DNA from: Alviniconcha marisindica | Lineage: Eukaryota; Mollusca; Gastropoda; Provannidae | DNA: 64,000 bases | Direction of reading: 5' to 3' | Assembly: GCA_018857735.1 (NCBI GenBank) | Contig: JABMCL010000453.1 | Coordinates: forward strand, 969,501 to 1,033,500 | Shown here: piece after piece, positions 33,129-37,239 of the stretch | Position numbering within the stretch: position 1 is the stretch's first letter | How the letters are laid out: the number at the start of each line of letters is the position of its first letter | Program-made: the position numbers and the translations under genes | The notes under the pieces: generated by a model | What the model was told of the DNA's origin: nothing | The model's input: the letters and a program-made list of their open reading frames with translations, nothing else | Database searches by the model: none

Positions 33129-34332
33129 ACAAAAGTGTAAGGTGTTTTTGTGAGGTGTTTTTGGTGTGTGTGCAGACAAAAGTGTAAGGTGTTTTGGTGT
33201 GTGTGTACAGACAAGGGTGTGAGGTGTTTTTGGTGTGTGTATGCAGACAAGGGTGTGATGTATTGTGCTGTGTGCATGCAGACAAGGATGTGATGTATTT
33301 GTGCTGTGTGTGTGCAGACAAGGGTGTGATGTATTGTGCTGTGCATGCAGACAAAGGTGTGATATATTGTGCAGTGTGTGTGCAGATGAGGGAGTGATGT
33401 ATTGCACTGTGTGTGTGCAGACAAGAGTGTGAAGTATTGTGCTGTGTATGCATGAGGTGTTTATGGTGTGTGCGTGCAGACATGGGTGTGATGTATTGCG
33501 CTGTGTGTGTGCAGGCAAGGGTGTGATGTGTTGTGTGTGTGCAAACAAGGGTGTGGGGTATTGTGCTGTGTGTGTGCAGACAAGGGTGTGAGTTATTGTG
33601 CTGTGTATTCATGAGGTGTTTATGGTGTGCGTGCAGACAAGGATGTGATGTATTGTGCTGTGTGCATGCAGACAAGGGTGTGATGTGTTGTGTGTGTGCA
33701 GACAAGGGTGTGATGTATTGTGCTGTGTGTGTGCAGACAAGGGTGTGATGTGTTGTGCCGTGTGTGTGCAGACAAGGGTGTGATGTGTGTGTGCAGACAA
33801 GGGTGTGATGTGTTGTGTGTGTGCAGACAAGGGTGTGATGTATTGTGCTGTGTGTGTGCAGACAAGGGTGTGATGTGTTGTGCTGTCTGTGTGTGTGTGC
33901 AGACAAGGGTGTGATGTGTTGTGGTGTGTGTGTGCAGACAAGGGTGTGATGTGTTGTGGTGTGTGTGTGCAGGCAAGGGTGTGATGTGTTGTGCTGTGTG
34001 TGTGCAGGCAAGGGTGTGATGTGTTGTGCTGTGTGTGTGCAGACAAGGGTGTGATGTGTTGTGCTGTGTGTGTGCAGACAAGGGTGTGATGTGTTGTGCT
34101 GTGTGTGTGTGCAGACAAGGGTGTGATGTGTTGTGTGTGTGCAGACAAGGGTGTGATGTGTTGTGCTGTGTGTGTGCAGATAAGGGTGTGATGTGTTGTG
34201 CTGTGTGTGTGCAGACGAGGCAAGCCTCTGTACCTGAGCCAGGAGCGCCTGCAGCTGCTGCACAGCCAGTGGATCTCTCACAGCTTTGAGCAGAGCTGCA
34301 AGCGGTGGATCTGGCACCGTGACCGTCTCTAA
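344..34332 (+). CDS. ubr3: UBR3 E3 ubiquitin-protein ligase, 3' portion (27 exons, 5' end outside window)
   Basis: The spliced exons listed separately join with matching phases into about 1,273 residues ending in TAA. This is roughly the C-terminal two thirds of a protein that is about 1,890 residues in mammals. Similarity to vertebrate UBR3 is clear along the whole length, for example GMWVRNGIQIKGQAMTY, EEDFDPVMV, TPWPPYK, YDCVICNQ and GSVYLDQHGEEDRDLK. An atypical RING is split over three exons: C591/C594, then C681-x-H683-x2-H686-x2-C689, then C715/C718, with a long first loop (numbering within the visible part). A C-terminal zinc cluster lies at about C1149-C1176. Known of the family: a RING-type E3 that works with UBE2A/B-type E2 enzymes; unlike UBR1/UBR2, mammalian UBR3 does not bind the classical N-degrons. 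The UBR box would be upstream of this window. One exon carries an apparent frameshift (30537-30541), so the allele as written would not give a full protein. Confidence 0.95.
458..1645. repeat. 95-bp minisatellite (about 9 copies) passing into a 45-bp array (about 7 copies)
   Basis: The 95-bp units share ccgcctcctttctcacaagc and start within 10 bases of the donor at 458. From about 1310 a shorter 45-bp unit (gccatgtggtactgtgttga), an internal part of the longer one, takes over. Confidence 0.93.
2140..2466. repeat. Compound (CA)n/(TG)n microsatellite
   Basis: A TG block is followed by about 260 bases of CA with small interruptions and ACAT variants. Apparent open frames of His-Thr or Cys-Val here are repeat artefacts. 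Confidence 0.97.
2467..2905. repeat. 37-bp minisatellite, about 10-11 copies
   Basis: Unit core: ttacataaacagataaggtt with tgatttgtgccatgtac. It ends just before the acceptor of the exon at 2917. Confidence 0.93.
2917..2969 (+). CDS. ubr3: UBR3 window exon 2
   Basis: A short 53-bp exon coding VCAASMQPDHFLELVLD, which continues directly from exon 1 as in vertebrate UBR3 (VCASRLDPDYF...). Acceptor ttacag, donor gacag|gtaag. It enters in phase 0 and leaves in phase 2. The donor region is the seed of the following array. Confidence 0.88.
2970..4080. repeat. About 21-bp minisatellite seeded by the exon 2 donor, about 50 copies
   Basis: The unit ggaactggtacttgacaggt repeats the last 18 bases of the exon plus GT. 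Many units retain gtaag or gtagg after it, giving a row of potential 5' splice sites. Confidence 0.95.
4277..4416 (+). CDS. ubr3: UBR3 window exon 3
   Basis: Acceptor gttcag, donor atctag|gtcagt; enters phase 2, leaves phase 1. It codes a helical stretch ending GFLCSLFGLRTYL, aligning with the vertebrate LLRLLIILITVRLRTGL segment. Confidence 0.88.
4417..5215. repeat. Minisatellite with gtcagtcacctatgtcagtc units
   Basis: It begins at the donor of the exon ending 4416 (atctaggtcagtcacc) and repeats that junction word in degenerate form. Later units are about 70-80 bp (ttttggtcactatgtcagtc...). Confidence 0.92.
5355..5566 (+). CDS. ubr3: UBR3 window exon 4
   Basis: Codes ...GISEEELVRKEMSSLLCMTD..., matching the vertebrate LSDDEISRLEMVTLLCMND region. 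Acceptor gtgatag (an alternative cag nine bases downstream keeps the frame), donor agcaag|gtaatc; enters phase 1, leaves phase 0. Confidence 0.88.
5575..6083. other. Intron stretch with a short TG run and a 45-50 bp degenerate repeat
   Basis: At 5770-5940 four copies of a unit with gacactaagccattcacaaa and aacttgataatta are visible. The rest has no recognisable feature except a dispersed-repeat tail at 5631. Confidence 0.7.
6084..6153 (+). CDS. ubr3: UBR3 window exon 5
   Basis: Seventy bases coding LADYKAPSFEAGVGFYQGSY..., parallel to VADFKAPVFEPGGS in vertebrates. Acceptor tcctag, donor ctaaag|gtaagg; phase 0 in, phase 1 out. Confidence 0.87.
6154..6420. repeat. About 21-bp minisatellite seeded by the exon 5 donor
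   Basis: The unit acacctaaaggtaagactga reproduces the exon end acacctaaag plus the donor gtaag. About 12 copies. Confidence 0.92.
6421..7010. repeat. 30-bp minisatellite, about 18 copies
   Basis: Unit: attgacacagtgaggagtgt plus tgccattgat. A multiple of three, so long frames are open on both strands without being genes. Confidence 0.95.
7245..7341 (+). CDS. ubr3: UBR3 window exon 6
   Basis: Codes SVWEEDFDPVMVAQRAIY and AAMDRYTA, closely matching vertebrate UBR3. Acceptor ttgtttcag, donor gcaca|gtgagt; phase 1 in, phase 2 out. Confidence 0.9.
7342..7500. repeat. Short array after the exon 6 donor
   Basis: Degenerate units of gacagacacactgcacagac followed by agtgccatt resemble the exon end gacagatacacagcaca and its donor gtgagtgccatt. 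Three to four copies. Confidence 0.8.
7526..7673 (+). CDS. ubr3: UBR3 window exon 7
   Basis: Codes GKNTPWPPYKMPGKIHPAY and the following helix MHALLFTVLYK, parallel to GNPWPPYK and LHIVLFTLLYK. Acceptor tgtttcag, donor tacaag|gtcagt; phase 2 in, phase 0 out. Confidence 0.9.
7674..7915. repeat. Degenerate array seeded by the exon 7 donor
   Basis: Units of gttctccacaaggtcagtgt echo the exon end gttctctacaag and donor gtcagtctag. About eight copies of variable spacing. Confidence 0.85.
8090..8448. repeat. 54-bp array of acceptor plus exon 8 start, six partial-exon copies before the real exon
   Basis: tgtttcag ends at 8118, 8172, 8231, 8286, 8340, 8394 and 8448. Each is followed by a close copy of the first 40-odd bases of exon 8 (gctctccacgaggtgccagg...). 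Only the last leads into the full exon. Confidence 0.95.
8449..8550 (+). CDS. ubr3: UBR3 window exon 8
   Basis: Thirty-four codons, ALHEVPAMPDSILYKAIHLL..., phase 0 at both ends; acceptor tgtttcag, donor aatgtg|gtcagt. Six imperfect copies of the acceptor and the first 40-odd exon bases lie directly upstream. This last copy is the one that continues into conserved sequence and a donor. Confidence 0.85.
8610..9050. repeat. About 50-bp minisatellite, about 8 copies
   Basis: Unit words ttgctgtgagaaaggtttgt and gttcagcatcagtcaagtca. Not evidently related to the flanking exons. Confidence 0.92.
9262..9457 (+). CDS. ubr3: UBR3 window exon 9
   Basis: Codes a polar, less conserved segment (GELRRWFRTSDVKANACEVI...). 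Acceptor tgtcttcag, donor gtgtcag|gtaggt; phase 0 in, phase 1 out. Its last 20 bases recur in every unit of the following 36-bp array. Confidence 0.82.
9458..9815. repeat. 36-bp minisatellite seeded by the exon 9 donor, about 10 copies
   Basis: The unit contains caccccagtgttgtgtcggg and taggtcccgc, the last 20 bases of the exon and the start of its intron. It holds a frame open on both strands. Confidence 0.95.
9880..11230. repeat. CTGG-rich tract and several related 44-47 bp and 138-bp arrays
   Basis: 9880-10020 is built from ggctggctacattgctggct. 10050-10390 has two copies of a 138-bp unit containing ccctaaccccctaaccctca. From 10400 units of tcatcagtgttaaacatggc and ctgaccttcatcatttca follow, about 18 copies. 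Confidence 0.92.
11312..11442 (+). CDS. ubr3: UBR3 window exon 10
   Basis: Codes a Ser/Pro/Thr-rich linker (QFPSVSMPSGSSSVSYTSVS...), probably disordered. Acceptor aattgcag, donor gatccg|gtagga; phase 1 in, phase 0 out. It is supported by phase agreement and GC-rich coding-like composition rather than by conservation. Confidence 0.75.
11640..12110. repeat. About 21-bp minisatellite, about 20 copies
   Basis: Unit: cacacctccctacacatgac, with variants. It lies mid-intron between the exons ending 11442 and starting 12443. Confidence 0.93.
12443..12620 (+). CDS. ubr3: UBR3 window exon 11
   Basis: Contains VLGESIISVLVKLHDKMAS, parallel to ESILSLLIKLHHKLS of vertebrate UBR3. Acceptor cccctgcag, donor gctacag|gtaatc; phase 0 in, phase 1 out. 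Confidence 0.88.
12621..12915. repeat. Degenerate 60-75 bp repeats after the exon 11 donor
   Basis: Words ggtagacccctctgtactgg and gtaatcacagtaccagaaag recur four and two times. ctccaggtaatcacag repeats the exon-donor junction once. Confidence 0.8.
12960..13750. other. Intron stretch without a gene
   Basis: No minisatellite and no exon-like conserved frame seen. A short dispersed-repeat tail occupies 13688-13747. Confidence 0.6.
13688..13747 (+). mobile_element. Diverged dispersed repeat tail next to an acceptor
   Basis: ccctgatctgtatggttgac and tgggcggtaaacatc match the same module. The copy ends eight bases before the acceptor of the exon at 13756. Confidence 0.45.
13756..13915 (+). CDS. 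ubr3: UBR3 window exon 12
   Basis: Codes GDGAFYIAKFLDRLHSSSST..., parallel to the vertebrate GDGITAVERIL region. Acceptor acccttcag, donor tccaa|gtcagt; phase 1 in, phase 2 out. A short dispersed repeat ends a few bases before the acceptor. Confidence 0.85.
13945..14110. repeat. 27-bp minisatellite, about 6 copies
   Basis: Unit: gtgttgcctgcttcctgtgg plus tgtgtct. Multiple of three, open on both strands. Confidence 0.93.
14285..15110. repeat. 37-bp minisatellite, about 20 copies
   Basis: Unit: gttcctgtgtcaagagataa plus ttatgtgtcttgagaca. Degenerate at its left edge. Confidence 0.94.
15175..15620. repeat. Short gaagtaaatagct repeat and a 50-bp minisatellite (about 6 copies)
   Basis: 50-bp unit: gaagtcaaccattttctgtt plus tagatgttgtttaggactgt. 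It ends about 45 bases before the acceptor at 15662. Confidence 0.92.
15663..15763 (+). CDS. ubr3: UBR3 window exon 13
   Basis: Codes AYNRQQKLMAKFASKQKAFM, very close to vertebrate ARERQQKLLAEFASRQKSFM. Acceptor gtgtgcag, donor aagag|gtgacc; phase 2 in, phase 1 out. Confidence 0.92.
15843..16455. repeat. Poly-C run and 35-55 bp minisatellite of cactactcagcctgagtccc
   Basis: A C run of about 18 is followed by about 13 units built on ctcagcctgagtccctgaca or ctcagcctaatgagtcactt. Confidence 0.93.
16504..16650 (+). CDS. ubr3: UBR3 window exon 14 (first RING cysteines)
   Basis: Contains KYDCVICNQSAPS and RPMGLVVFLQSTS. The CVIC pair (C591, C594) supplies the first two zinc ligands of the RING. 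Acceptor gtttgcag, donor accagcg|gtgagc; phase 1 in, phase 1 out. An acidic, Gly-rich lead-in precedes the RING. Confidence 0.93.
16655..17650. other. Intron stretch without a gene
   Basis: A dispersed-repeat tail lies at 17048-17104. A degenerate duplication of about 115 bp is seen at 17190-17310 and 17312-17440 (atatgtttggt, tctattgtttatgcag). No coding signal. Confidence 0.65.
17048..17104 (+). mobile_element. Short dispersed repeat tail (ggttgactgggtgtaaaaca family)
   Basis: The same 50-base module (ccctgagataacc, tggttgactgggtg, taaaacaccaa, attacttacc) occurs at 22891-22943. Diverged forms lie at 13688-13747 and 5631-5662. All are in the plus orientation inside UBR3 introns. It probably represents the 3' end of a SINE; the family is not named here. 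Confidence 0.5.
17675..17800. repeat. (GT)n microsatellite abutting an acceptor
   Basis: About 125 bases of TG with CATG interruptions run directly into the tag acceptor of the exon at 17803. Confidence 0.96.
17803..17936 (+). CDS. ubr3: UBR3 window exon 15 (RING insert)
   Basis: Codes the long loop between the first and second RING ligand pairs (VLGHRQHTEVAESITTAPS... RRRHMEMLKHFEE). The acceptor tag directly follows a long GT run, so the polypyrimidine tract is replaced by alternating TG. Phase 1 in, phase 0 out; donor gaggag|gtgggt. Confidence 0.88.
18110..18960. repeat. 38-bp minisatellite, about 22 copies
   Basis: Unit: gttagtcagataccagtctg plus tgtagtggttagtgttact, with a shorter variant lacking gtcag. 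Confidence 0.95.
18961..19335. other. Unique intron sequence
   Basis: No repeat, RNA gene or conserved frame recognised. Confidence 0.6.
19336..20625. repeat. 32-bp minisatellite, about 40 copies
   Basis: Unit: gacccacccattccaccagt plus ggtcatggtgtt. Variants (ttataccagt, ttccaccactgg) alternate in blocks, suggesting higher-order duplication. It ends 137 bases before the RING-core exon. Confidence 0.96.
20762..20872 (+). CDS. ubr3: UBR3 window exon 16 (RING core)
   Basis: Codes SINIGWDGGVFATTCGHYLH and LDCQHSYIETLK. C681-x-H683-x2-H686-x2-C689 are the middle RING ligands. Thirty-seven codons, phase 0 at both ends; acceptor gttgacag, donor ctcaag|gtgaga. Confidence 0.94.
20875..21470. other. 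Intron stretch with degenerate short repeats
   Basis: A loosely repeated theme (tgacacactaaggtttg, gttggaactgtcagtgat) is visible. No gene. Confidence 0.6.
21490..22175. repeat. 30-bp minisatellite, about 22 copies
   Basis: Unit: cacccagtcctacacagctt plus gggtagaggg. Multiple of three, so a frame of more than 200 codons is open on each strand without being a gene. Confidence 0.96.
22269..22460 (+). CDS. ubr3: UBR3 window exon 17 (last RING cysteines)
   Basis: Contains GEFYCPMCRQISNTVMP, parallel to GEFTCPLCRQFANSVLP. C715 and C718 close the RING. Sixty-four codons, phase 0 at both ends; acceptor gtgaacag, donor cagacc|gtgagt. Confidence 0.94.
22480..22765. repeat. TG-rich microsatellite with CATG interruptions
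   Basis: Alternating purine-pyrimidine sequence, (TG)n with gcatgcatg, after the exon ending 22460. Z-DNA-prone composition. Confidence 0.9.
22766..23295. other. Unique intron sequence with one dispersed-repeat tail
   Basis: The tail lies at 22891-22943. Nothing else recognised. Confidence 0.6.
22891..22943 (+). mobile_element. Short dispersed repeat tail, second copy
   Basis: About 80% similar by eye to 17048-17104, including ccctgatataacc and taaaacaccaagttacttac. Confidence 0.5.
23300..23433 (+). CDS. ubr3: UBR3 window exon 18
   Basis: Codes NMSEVMAAMHSTVEAVYNIT... ALLFISSVAR, parallel to the vertebrate KEMESVMKDI...FLFMYSVAR segment. Acceptor gtgcacag, donor ggcaag|gtacaa; phase 0 in, phase 2 out. 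Confidence 0.9.
23434..24110. repeat. About 30-bp minisatellite seeded by the exon 18 donor, about 21 copies
   Basis: Units gtcaggcaggtacagagatg plus atatactgacag echo the exon end ctgtggcaag and its donor gtacaaagatggtatactg. Two unit types alternate in places. Confidence 0.94.
24330..25398. repeat. 45-bp minisatellite, about 23 copies
   Basis: Unit: gctgggttctttcacctgga plus tcatgaccttgaggctgtgctcatt. A 15-residue periodic frame is open on both strands. There are no flanking coding features, so it is not a gene. Confidence 0.96.
25583..25668 (+). CDS. ubr3: UBR3 window exon 19
   Basis: Codes TNLELELLLRGGSLENP, matching vertebrate RTNLELELIHRGG. Acceptor tgtttcag, donor gcctct|gtaagt; phase 2 in, phase 1 out. 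About 20 bases of the exon end plus the donor are multiplied in the array that follows. Confidence 0.9.
25669..26190. repeat. 30-bp minisatellite seeded by the exon 19 donor, about 17 copies
   Basis: The unit ggcaagagactgtgcctctg plus taagttatct repeats about 20 exon bases and a near-perfect donor (gtaagt) in most copies. Confidence 0.95.
26433..26645 (+). CDS. ubr3: UBR3 window exon 20
   Basis: Codes LLDILSLHTKVN... LVPLLLKDLVAQLLHIIMVL, parallel to LFHVLALHMRLYS and VTSLLLIQILMM. The acceptor gggtgggcag has no pyrimidine tract and is the weakest in the gene. Phases agree on both sides (1 in, 1 out; donor agctcg|gtcagt). Confidence 0.85.
26650..27080. repeat. G-rich array of gaagggtgtttgtgtggggt with two long G runs
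   Basis: About 14 degenerate units with many runs of three or more G, ending in G runs at 27010-27033 and 27060-27075. Strong G-quadruplex potential on the plus strand, that is, in the nascent RNA. Confidence 0.93.
27395..27540. repeat. Short array before the exon 21 acceptor
   Basis: Three units of actgtgtcagactgttatga and cactgacagggtgtg. The last runs into the acceptor gtgttgcag. Confidence 0.8.
27545..27663 (+). CDS. ubr3: UBR3 window exon 21
   Basis: Codes DHFLFVVHKLYCVTYIQALA and VLSCRLTQDERQAW, parallel to DHFTCIVKVLFTLLYTQALA. Acceptor gtgttgcag, donor ttggag|gtcagc; phase 1 in, phase 0 out. Confidence 0.92.
27845..28090. repeat. 47-bp minisatellite, 5 copies
   Basis: Unit: tattatctccagaaattcac plus atagttttctcgtaacttaccagattt. 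Confidence 0.92.
28425..28690. repeat. Polypyrimidine tract of CTTCCTCCT units
   Basis: About 260 bases almost purely pyrimidine on the plus strand (ttcctcctcttcatcttcct). It could form a triplex and supplies many branch or tract signals upstream of the exon at 28756. Confidence 0.92.
28756..28857 (+). CDS. ubr3: UBR3 window exon 22
   Basis: Codes LERWLSLIICHLKSSPLYDE, corresponding to the helix before the vertebrate IAWSPESMEKC segment. Acceptor gtttcag, donor ctagct|gtaagt; phase 0 at both ends. Confidence 0.87.
29149..29274 (+). CDS. ubr3: UBR3 window exon 23
   Basis: Codes VWSPHSVEACMEDFCLPFLR, parallel to AWSPESMEKCLQDFCLPFLR, followed by a conserved helix. Acceptor gtggtcag, donor gcacag|gtattg; phase 0 at both ends. 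Confidence 0.93.
29380..29620. repeat. 46-bp minisatellite, about 5 copies
   Basis: Unit: ttgacaaaggatattgtctt plus aaaggagatcccagtcacaggccc. In the intron after the exon ending 29274. Confidence 0.9.
29925..30225 (+). mobile_element. Two tandem copies of a dispersed SINE-like repeat
   Basis: 29925-30033 and 30046-30221 share caggagctgtgtgaaaggtg, gaggtggct, taagcct and tttctgtggacgtaaagcaa, and end in catcatcat. A third copy lies at 48340-48532 in another gene. The first copy lacks about 75 internal bases present in the other two. The 3' ATC tail and dispersed distribution suggest a non-autonomous retroelement; the family is not identified. Confidence 0.6.
30426..30615 (+). CDS. ubr3: UBR3 window exon 24, with apparent +1 frameshift
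   Basis: The exon begins in phase 0 after ctgaacag and ends at tgcaag|gtgagt, where the next exon also needs phase 0. It is 190 bases long, one more than 63 codons. The first part reads to TCLHWAVA; from about 30541 the homology continues in the next frame as DPAVLVQAWCQDVNNFAKTK, parallel to CLDWPVPAFDIITQWC in vertebrates. The extra base falls in a GG at 30540-30541. It may be an assembly or sequencing error, or a real lesion. All other exons keep the frame, which favours an error. Confidence 0.85.
30845..31325. repeat. About 39-bp minisatellite, about 11 copies
   Basis: Unit: acagccagttcccacaagta plus gggatacagcatgcaatgtca. Confidence 0.94.
31426..31734 (+). CDS. ubr3: UBR3 window exon 25 (C-terminal zinc cluster)
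   Basis: The longest exon in the window, 103 codons, phase 0 at both ends. It contains CNGCRRVPKDPALCLICGAF and a following CC pair. Cysteines C1149, C1152, C1162, C1165, C1170, C1175 and C1176 form the conserved zinc-binding region near the C terminus of UBR ligases. Acceptor aactgcag, donor gtcacg|gtcagt. Confidence 0.94.
31740..32052. repeat. TG-rich repeat with gagcgtgtgtctgtgtgcgc units
   Basis: Fills the intron between two conserved exons almost completely; about 44-bp degenerate units. Confidence 0.9.
32104..32243 (+). CDS. ubr3: UBR3 window exon 26
   Basis: Codes HSVQCGGGTGIYLLVNSSIV and GSVYLDQHGEEDRDLK, nearly identical to vertebrate UBR3. Acceptor gttgcag, donor ctgaa|gtaagt; phase 0 in, phase 2 out. 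Confidence 0.95.
32270..32575. repeat. Degenerate 25-30 bp array of gatcctgttattgctggctt
   Basis: About 10 imperfect copies directly upstream of the large TG/gcag array. Confidence 0.82.
32600..34214. repeat. 30-40 bp array of acceptor-like units before the last UBR3 exon, about 45 copies
   Basis: The unit gtgtgtgcagacaagggtgt plus gatgtgttgtgct repeats the real acceptor tgtgtgcag|acgagg. It includes a pure TG run at 33075-33125. A His/Thr/Pro-rich frame of several hundred codons is open on the minus strand by periodicity only. Confidence 0.96.
34215..34332 (+). CDS. ubr3: UBR3 last coding exon
   Basis: Codes RGKPLYLSQERLQLLHSQWI and SHSFEQSCKRWIWHRDRL, then TAA at 34330-34332. Vertebrate UBR3 ends in the same way (RGKPLYICKER... 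QQWISHTF). The acceptor tgtgtgcag is the final member of an array of about 45 near-identical acceptor-like units. Confidence 0.95.
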
Positions 34333-34829
34333 GTCTGGATGCCCATTCATCGCCTGCTACTCCTTCTTTTTTTTTCTCTCTCTCTCTCTCTGTATCTGTG
34401 CTGTACATACAAATATATACCAAACATAGTAAATGCTAGCTCTGAGTTACAAGAGTGACTGAAGACTGATATCTCTTTAAAGCATACAAAATGCTCTGTA
34501 TTCTACACTGTAATGATGAAAAACAACTGGGTTTCTAATGTTTGTTTTATGCTGTACACAATGTGTTTGGTCATATATAGGAGCATCAGGGTGTAGAACT
34601 CTCACTTCTTGCATGTGTTTAAACAGAGGCTAATAGATTGTGACCTACAGGACTCGAACATCAGCATTACATTAAGCGATGGATATGCATTTTATCTACC
34701 TTCAAACAGCTGCATGTTTAAGCTCCCACCATATTTAACAATTATAAAAATTATGTCGTTAGAAAAGCTCTAAGCAGAATGAGACTGGGGGTGTCAGCAC
34801 TAAAACATTGGTTCAGGTATTCTGAAGTG

Positions 34830-35025
34830 TCAGTAAATATAGGTGTCATCACTGGTTCAGGTATTCTGAAGTGTCAGTAAATATAGGTGTCATCACTGGT
34901 TCAGGTATTCTGAAGTGTCAGTAAATATAGGTGTCATCATTGGTTCAGGTATTCTGAAGTGTCACTAAATATAGGTGTCATCATTGGTTCAGGTATTCTG
35001 AAGTGTCAGTAAATATATGTCCTTT
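34830..35025. repeat. 44-bp minisatellite in UBR3 3' UTR, about 4.5 copies
   Basis: Unit: ggttcaggtattctgaagtg plus tcagtaaatataggtgtcatcact. Confidence 0.93.
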
Positions 35026-35244
35026 TTGTAAAGCAATATGCTAATCAGAAATGCATTTCATCTTATCTTTCCCAAAATGCACAACCCTAGAAGAATCCTT
35101 TGTACGAATTTCAAGTTGTCATTTCTTCGTGCAGATTGTAAACATTTTACATCACTGGGGCTGTTTTGTCTAAAGATGTTCCCCCTGGCAACCAGCTACA
35201 CAGGCCTAACTGACCTGCATTTAAAGAAGTATATAGGCTGCTGT

Positions 35245-35445
35245 GTGAAAGATCCAAACACATAAAAGATTCAAAAGAACGCTTGTTATGACATAGACAA
35301 CACGAGGCAAATTTTCAGGGAAATCACCTTCTTCAGGCGACAAAACGGCACTTAACAGTGAAACGGTTAAAAACAATGAAAAATGATATGAGAGGTGAAT
35401 GACTAGCAGTCATTCTTGTTTCAGATTTTTGCTGCGTGAAAGGCT
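35245..35445 (-). mobile_element. Dispersed repeat, copy 1 (unidentified, possibly Penelope-like 3' region)
   Basis: Shares a long similar block with 41765-42105: ttcaaaagaacgctt, gacatagacaacacga, caaattttcagggaaatc, ccttcttcagg, taaaaacaatgaaaaat and tagcagtcattcttgtttca. Read on the minus strand it contains cctgaagaagg, a motif frequent near the ends of Penelope-like elements; that assignment is tentative. This copy is shorter by about 150 internal bases. Confidence 0.5.
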
Positions 35446-36038
35446 GTGAGAGGGGTCAGAGGGAATAACTCGAGCTTCGTTGTTATAGGCCTCTACATAT
35501 GAATACCGCGTGCTTACTTCCTGTACCGTTTGACTGACTGATGATTATTGACGTAGTCTTTGCTTACCCCACCCCCACCAACCACACAGGCCTGTTCTTT
35601 TAAACATTTGTATTTTCCCCCCACCCTTTTTATTTTCAATTTCTTTTTCATTGAATATGCCTGAAAAGTTGAAGGCATCCATGATTCAGACTGTGATTAG
35701 TGCACTGCTTTTTCTTATGTGTGTGTGTGGGGTGGAGGGGGGGGGAACTGTTTCTTCCAAGCTGCAATGCAGAAGCAAGTCCACCATTAAATGCTGAATA
35801 CTTTCTGTGTAATTATGGACTATAGCTTTCTTTTGTTTTTCTTTAAGTTTAAGCAATGCTGAACCATGACTTTTTATATCCATTCTATCCGTGGGCTGCA
35901 GCATGGACTTTGTTTTTCCAGTAAGTGCAGCTTTCTGTGTTTTTTTTATTGACTTATATGTGGATGAGAGATGAAATACTTTTACAGAGGATCAGCGCTA
36001 TGCTTATGAAGCAAATGGACGTGATGCCAAATAAGAGG

Positions 36039-36044
36039 AATAAA
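36039..36044 (+). promoter_or_regulatory. Candidate UBR3 poly(A) signal AATAAA
   Basis: Canonical hexamer in gaggaataaaccc, about 1.7 kb after the UBR3 stop. It is the first canonical AATAAA I see downstream. Confidence 0.4.
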
Positions 36045-36699
36045 CCCCTTTCTCCACAATGACAGTGACACAAGAGAAACGATTGATTGGTTTTGTTTGT
36101 TTGTTTTCTTCTGTAAATGTACACAAATACATGTTAACATGTGATTATTACTACTACTGATACAACCTAAAACAACACAACTGAAGACAGAAACCAGTCA
36201 ACTCTCCACATGGGTTTTTATTTGAAATGTACCATATTTTTGTACGAAATAATTTATAAATGGCTTTAATTTCTTTTCGTATTTTTGGTTGTTGATTATG
36301 TGTCAGTTTGTACAGTTTTTTTTGTGTTTTTTATATTGTCATTTATATCAGTGTGTGATTGTGTTGTTGTGTGTGAGAGAGGAGTTCTTGAGCATGGCAA
36401 ATATTCTTGCTTCATAGGTGATGGAATGATATTCTTGATTTTTGAATACTTTAACAGTATTTGAAAATGTTGTTTATTTTAGCATATCTTTTGAGTGGAC
36501 TTCTTGTTATTTGTAATAGATTTGTTGTTTAATGGATGTCATTGTAATATTGTAATAGATTTTGCTTATTTTTTAATGCATATGACTACTGCTGTTTGTT
36601 TTTTGTTTGGGGGGTTGGAATTTTGTGTGTGTATTTATTCTTTAGGTTTGTACAGTTTTGTGACGGTTTTGAGTCGACTGTTGTGTACAGCGTTAACAG

Positions 36700-37235
36700 G
36701 GCTACAGCAACCACCTCCAGATCCATGGAATGACCTTCAGCAGCTGATGGGGACAGCTGGCTGACCATGGAATGACCCTCAGCAGCTGACGGGGACAGCT
36801 GGCTGAACATGGCAGTCATGTGCGGCAGTGTAAATTAAGGGACTGTTATGCATTAAGTCATCTTTGGTCTGTCGTCTTATGGTGTCTGCCTGTTGTAACA
36901 CAGGGTCTCGCAAGACTGCAATGGCACTTACTACTTATGTCTTACTTATCACACCCTCAGTGCAGTCAGGGCACTGCACCATGCATAAGTTACTGCTTAT
37001 TTCTTACTTATCACACCACTTGTGCAGTCAGGGCACTGCGCCATGCATAAGTTACTACTTATGTCTTACTTATCACATCACTTGTGCAGTCAGGGCACTG
37101 TGCCATGCATAAGTTACTACCTTTGTCTTACTTATCACACCACTTGTGCAGTCAGGGCATTGTGCCATGCATAAGTTACTACTTATGTCTTACTTATCAC
37201 ACCACTTGTGCAGTCAGGGCATTGCGCCATGCATA
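36700..37235. repeat. 42-bp duplication and 62-bp minisatellite (about 5 copies)
   Basis: ggaatgaccttcagcagctg is duplicated at 36727 and 36769. From 36955, units of cagtcagggcactgcgccat plus gcataagttactacttatgtcttacttatcacacc follow. Confidence 0.92.
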
Positions 37236-37239
37236 CAAG

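Larger units (their letters stand above)
34333..36060 (+). other. ubr3: UBR3 3' untranslated region (approximate end)
   Basis: Non-coding AT-rich sequence after the stop. Candidate poly(A) signals are ATTAAA at about 35785 and AATAAA at 36039-36044, so the UTR is about 1.5 or 1.7 kb. Which one is used cannot be told from sequence. It contains a small 44-bp array and a dispersed repeat. Confidence 0.5.

Noticed and set aside
32932..34350. Minus-strand open frame of about 470 codons rich in His, Thr, Ser and Pro
   Set aside because: It is the reverse of the acceptor-like TG/gcag array and overlaps the true last exon of UBR3. The frame is open by periodicity only.
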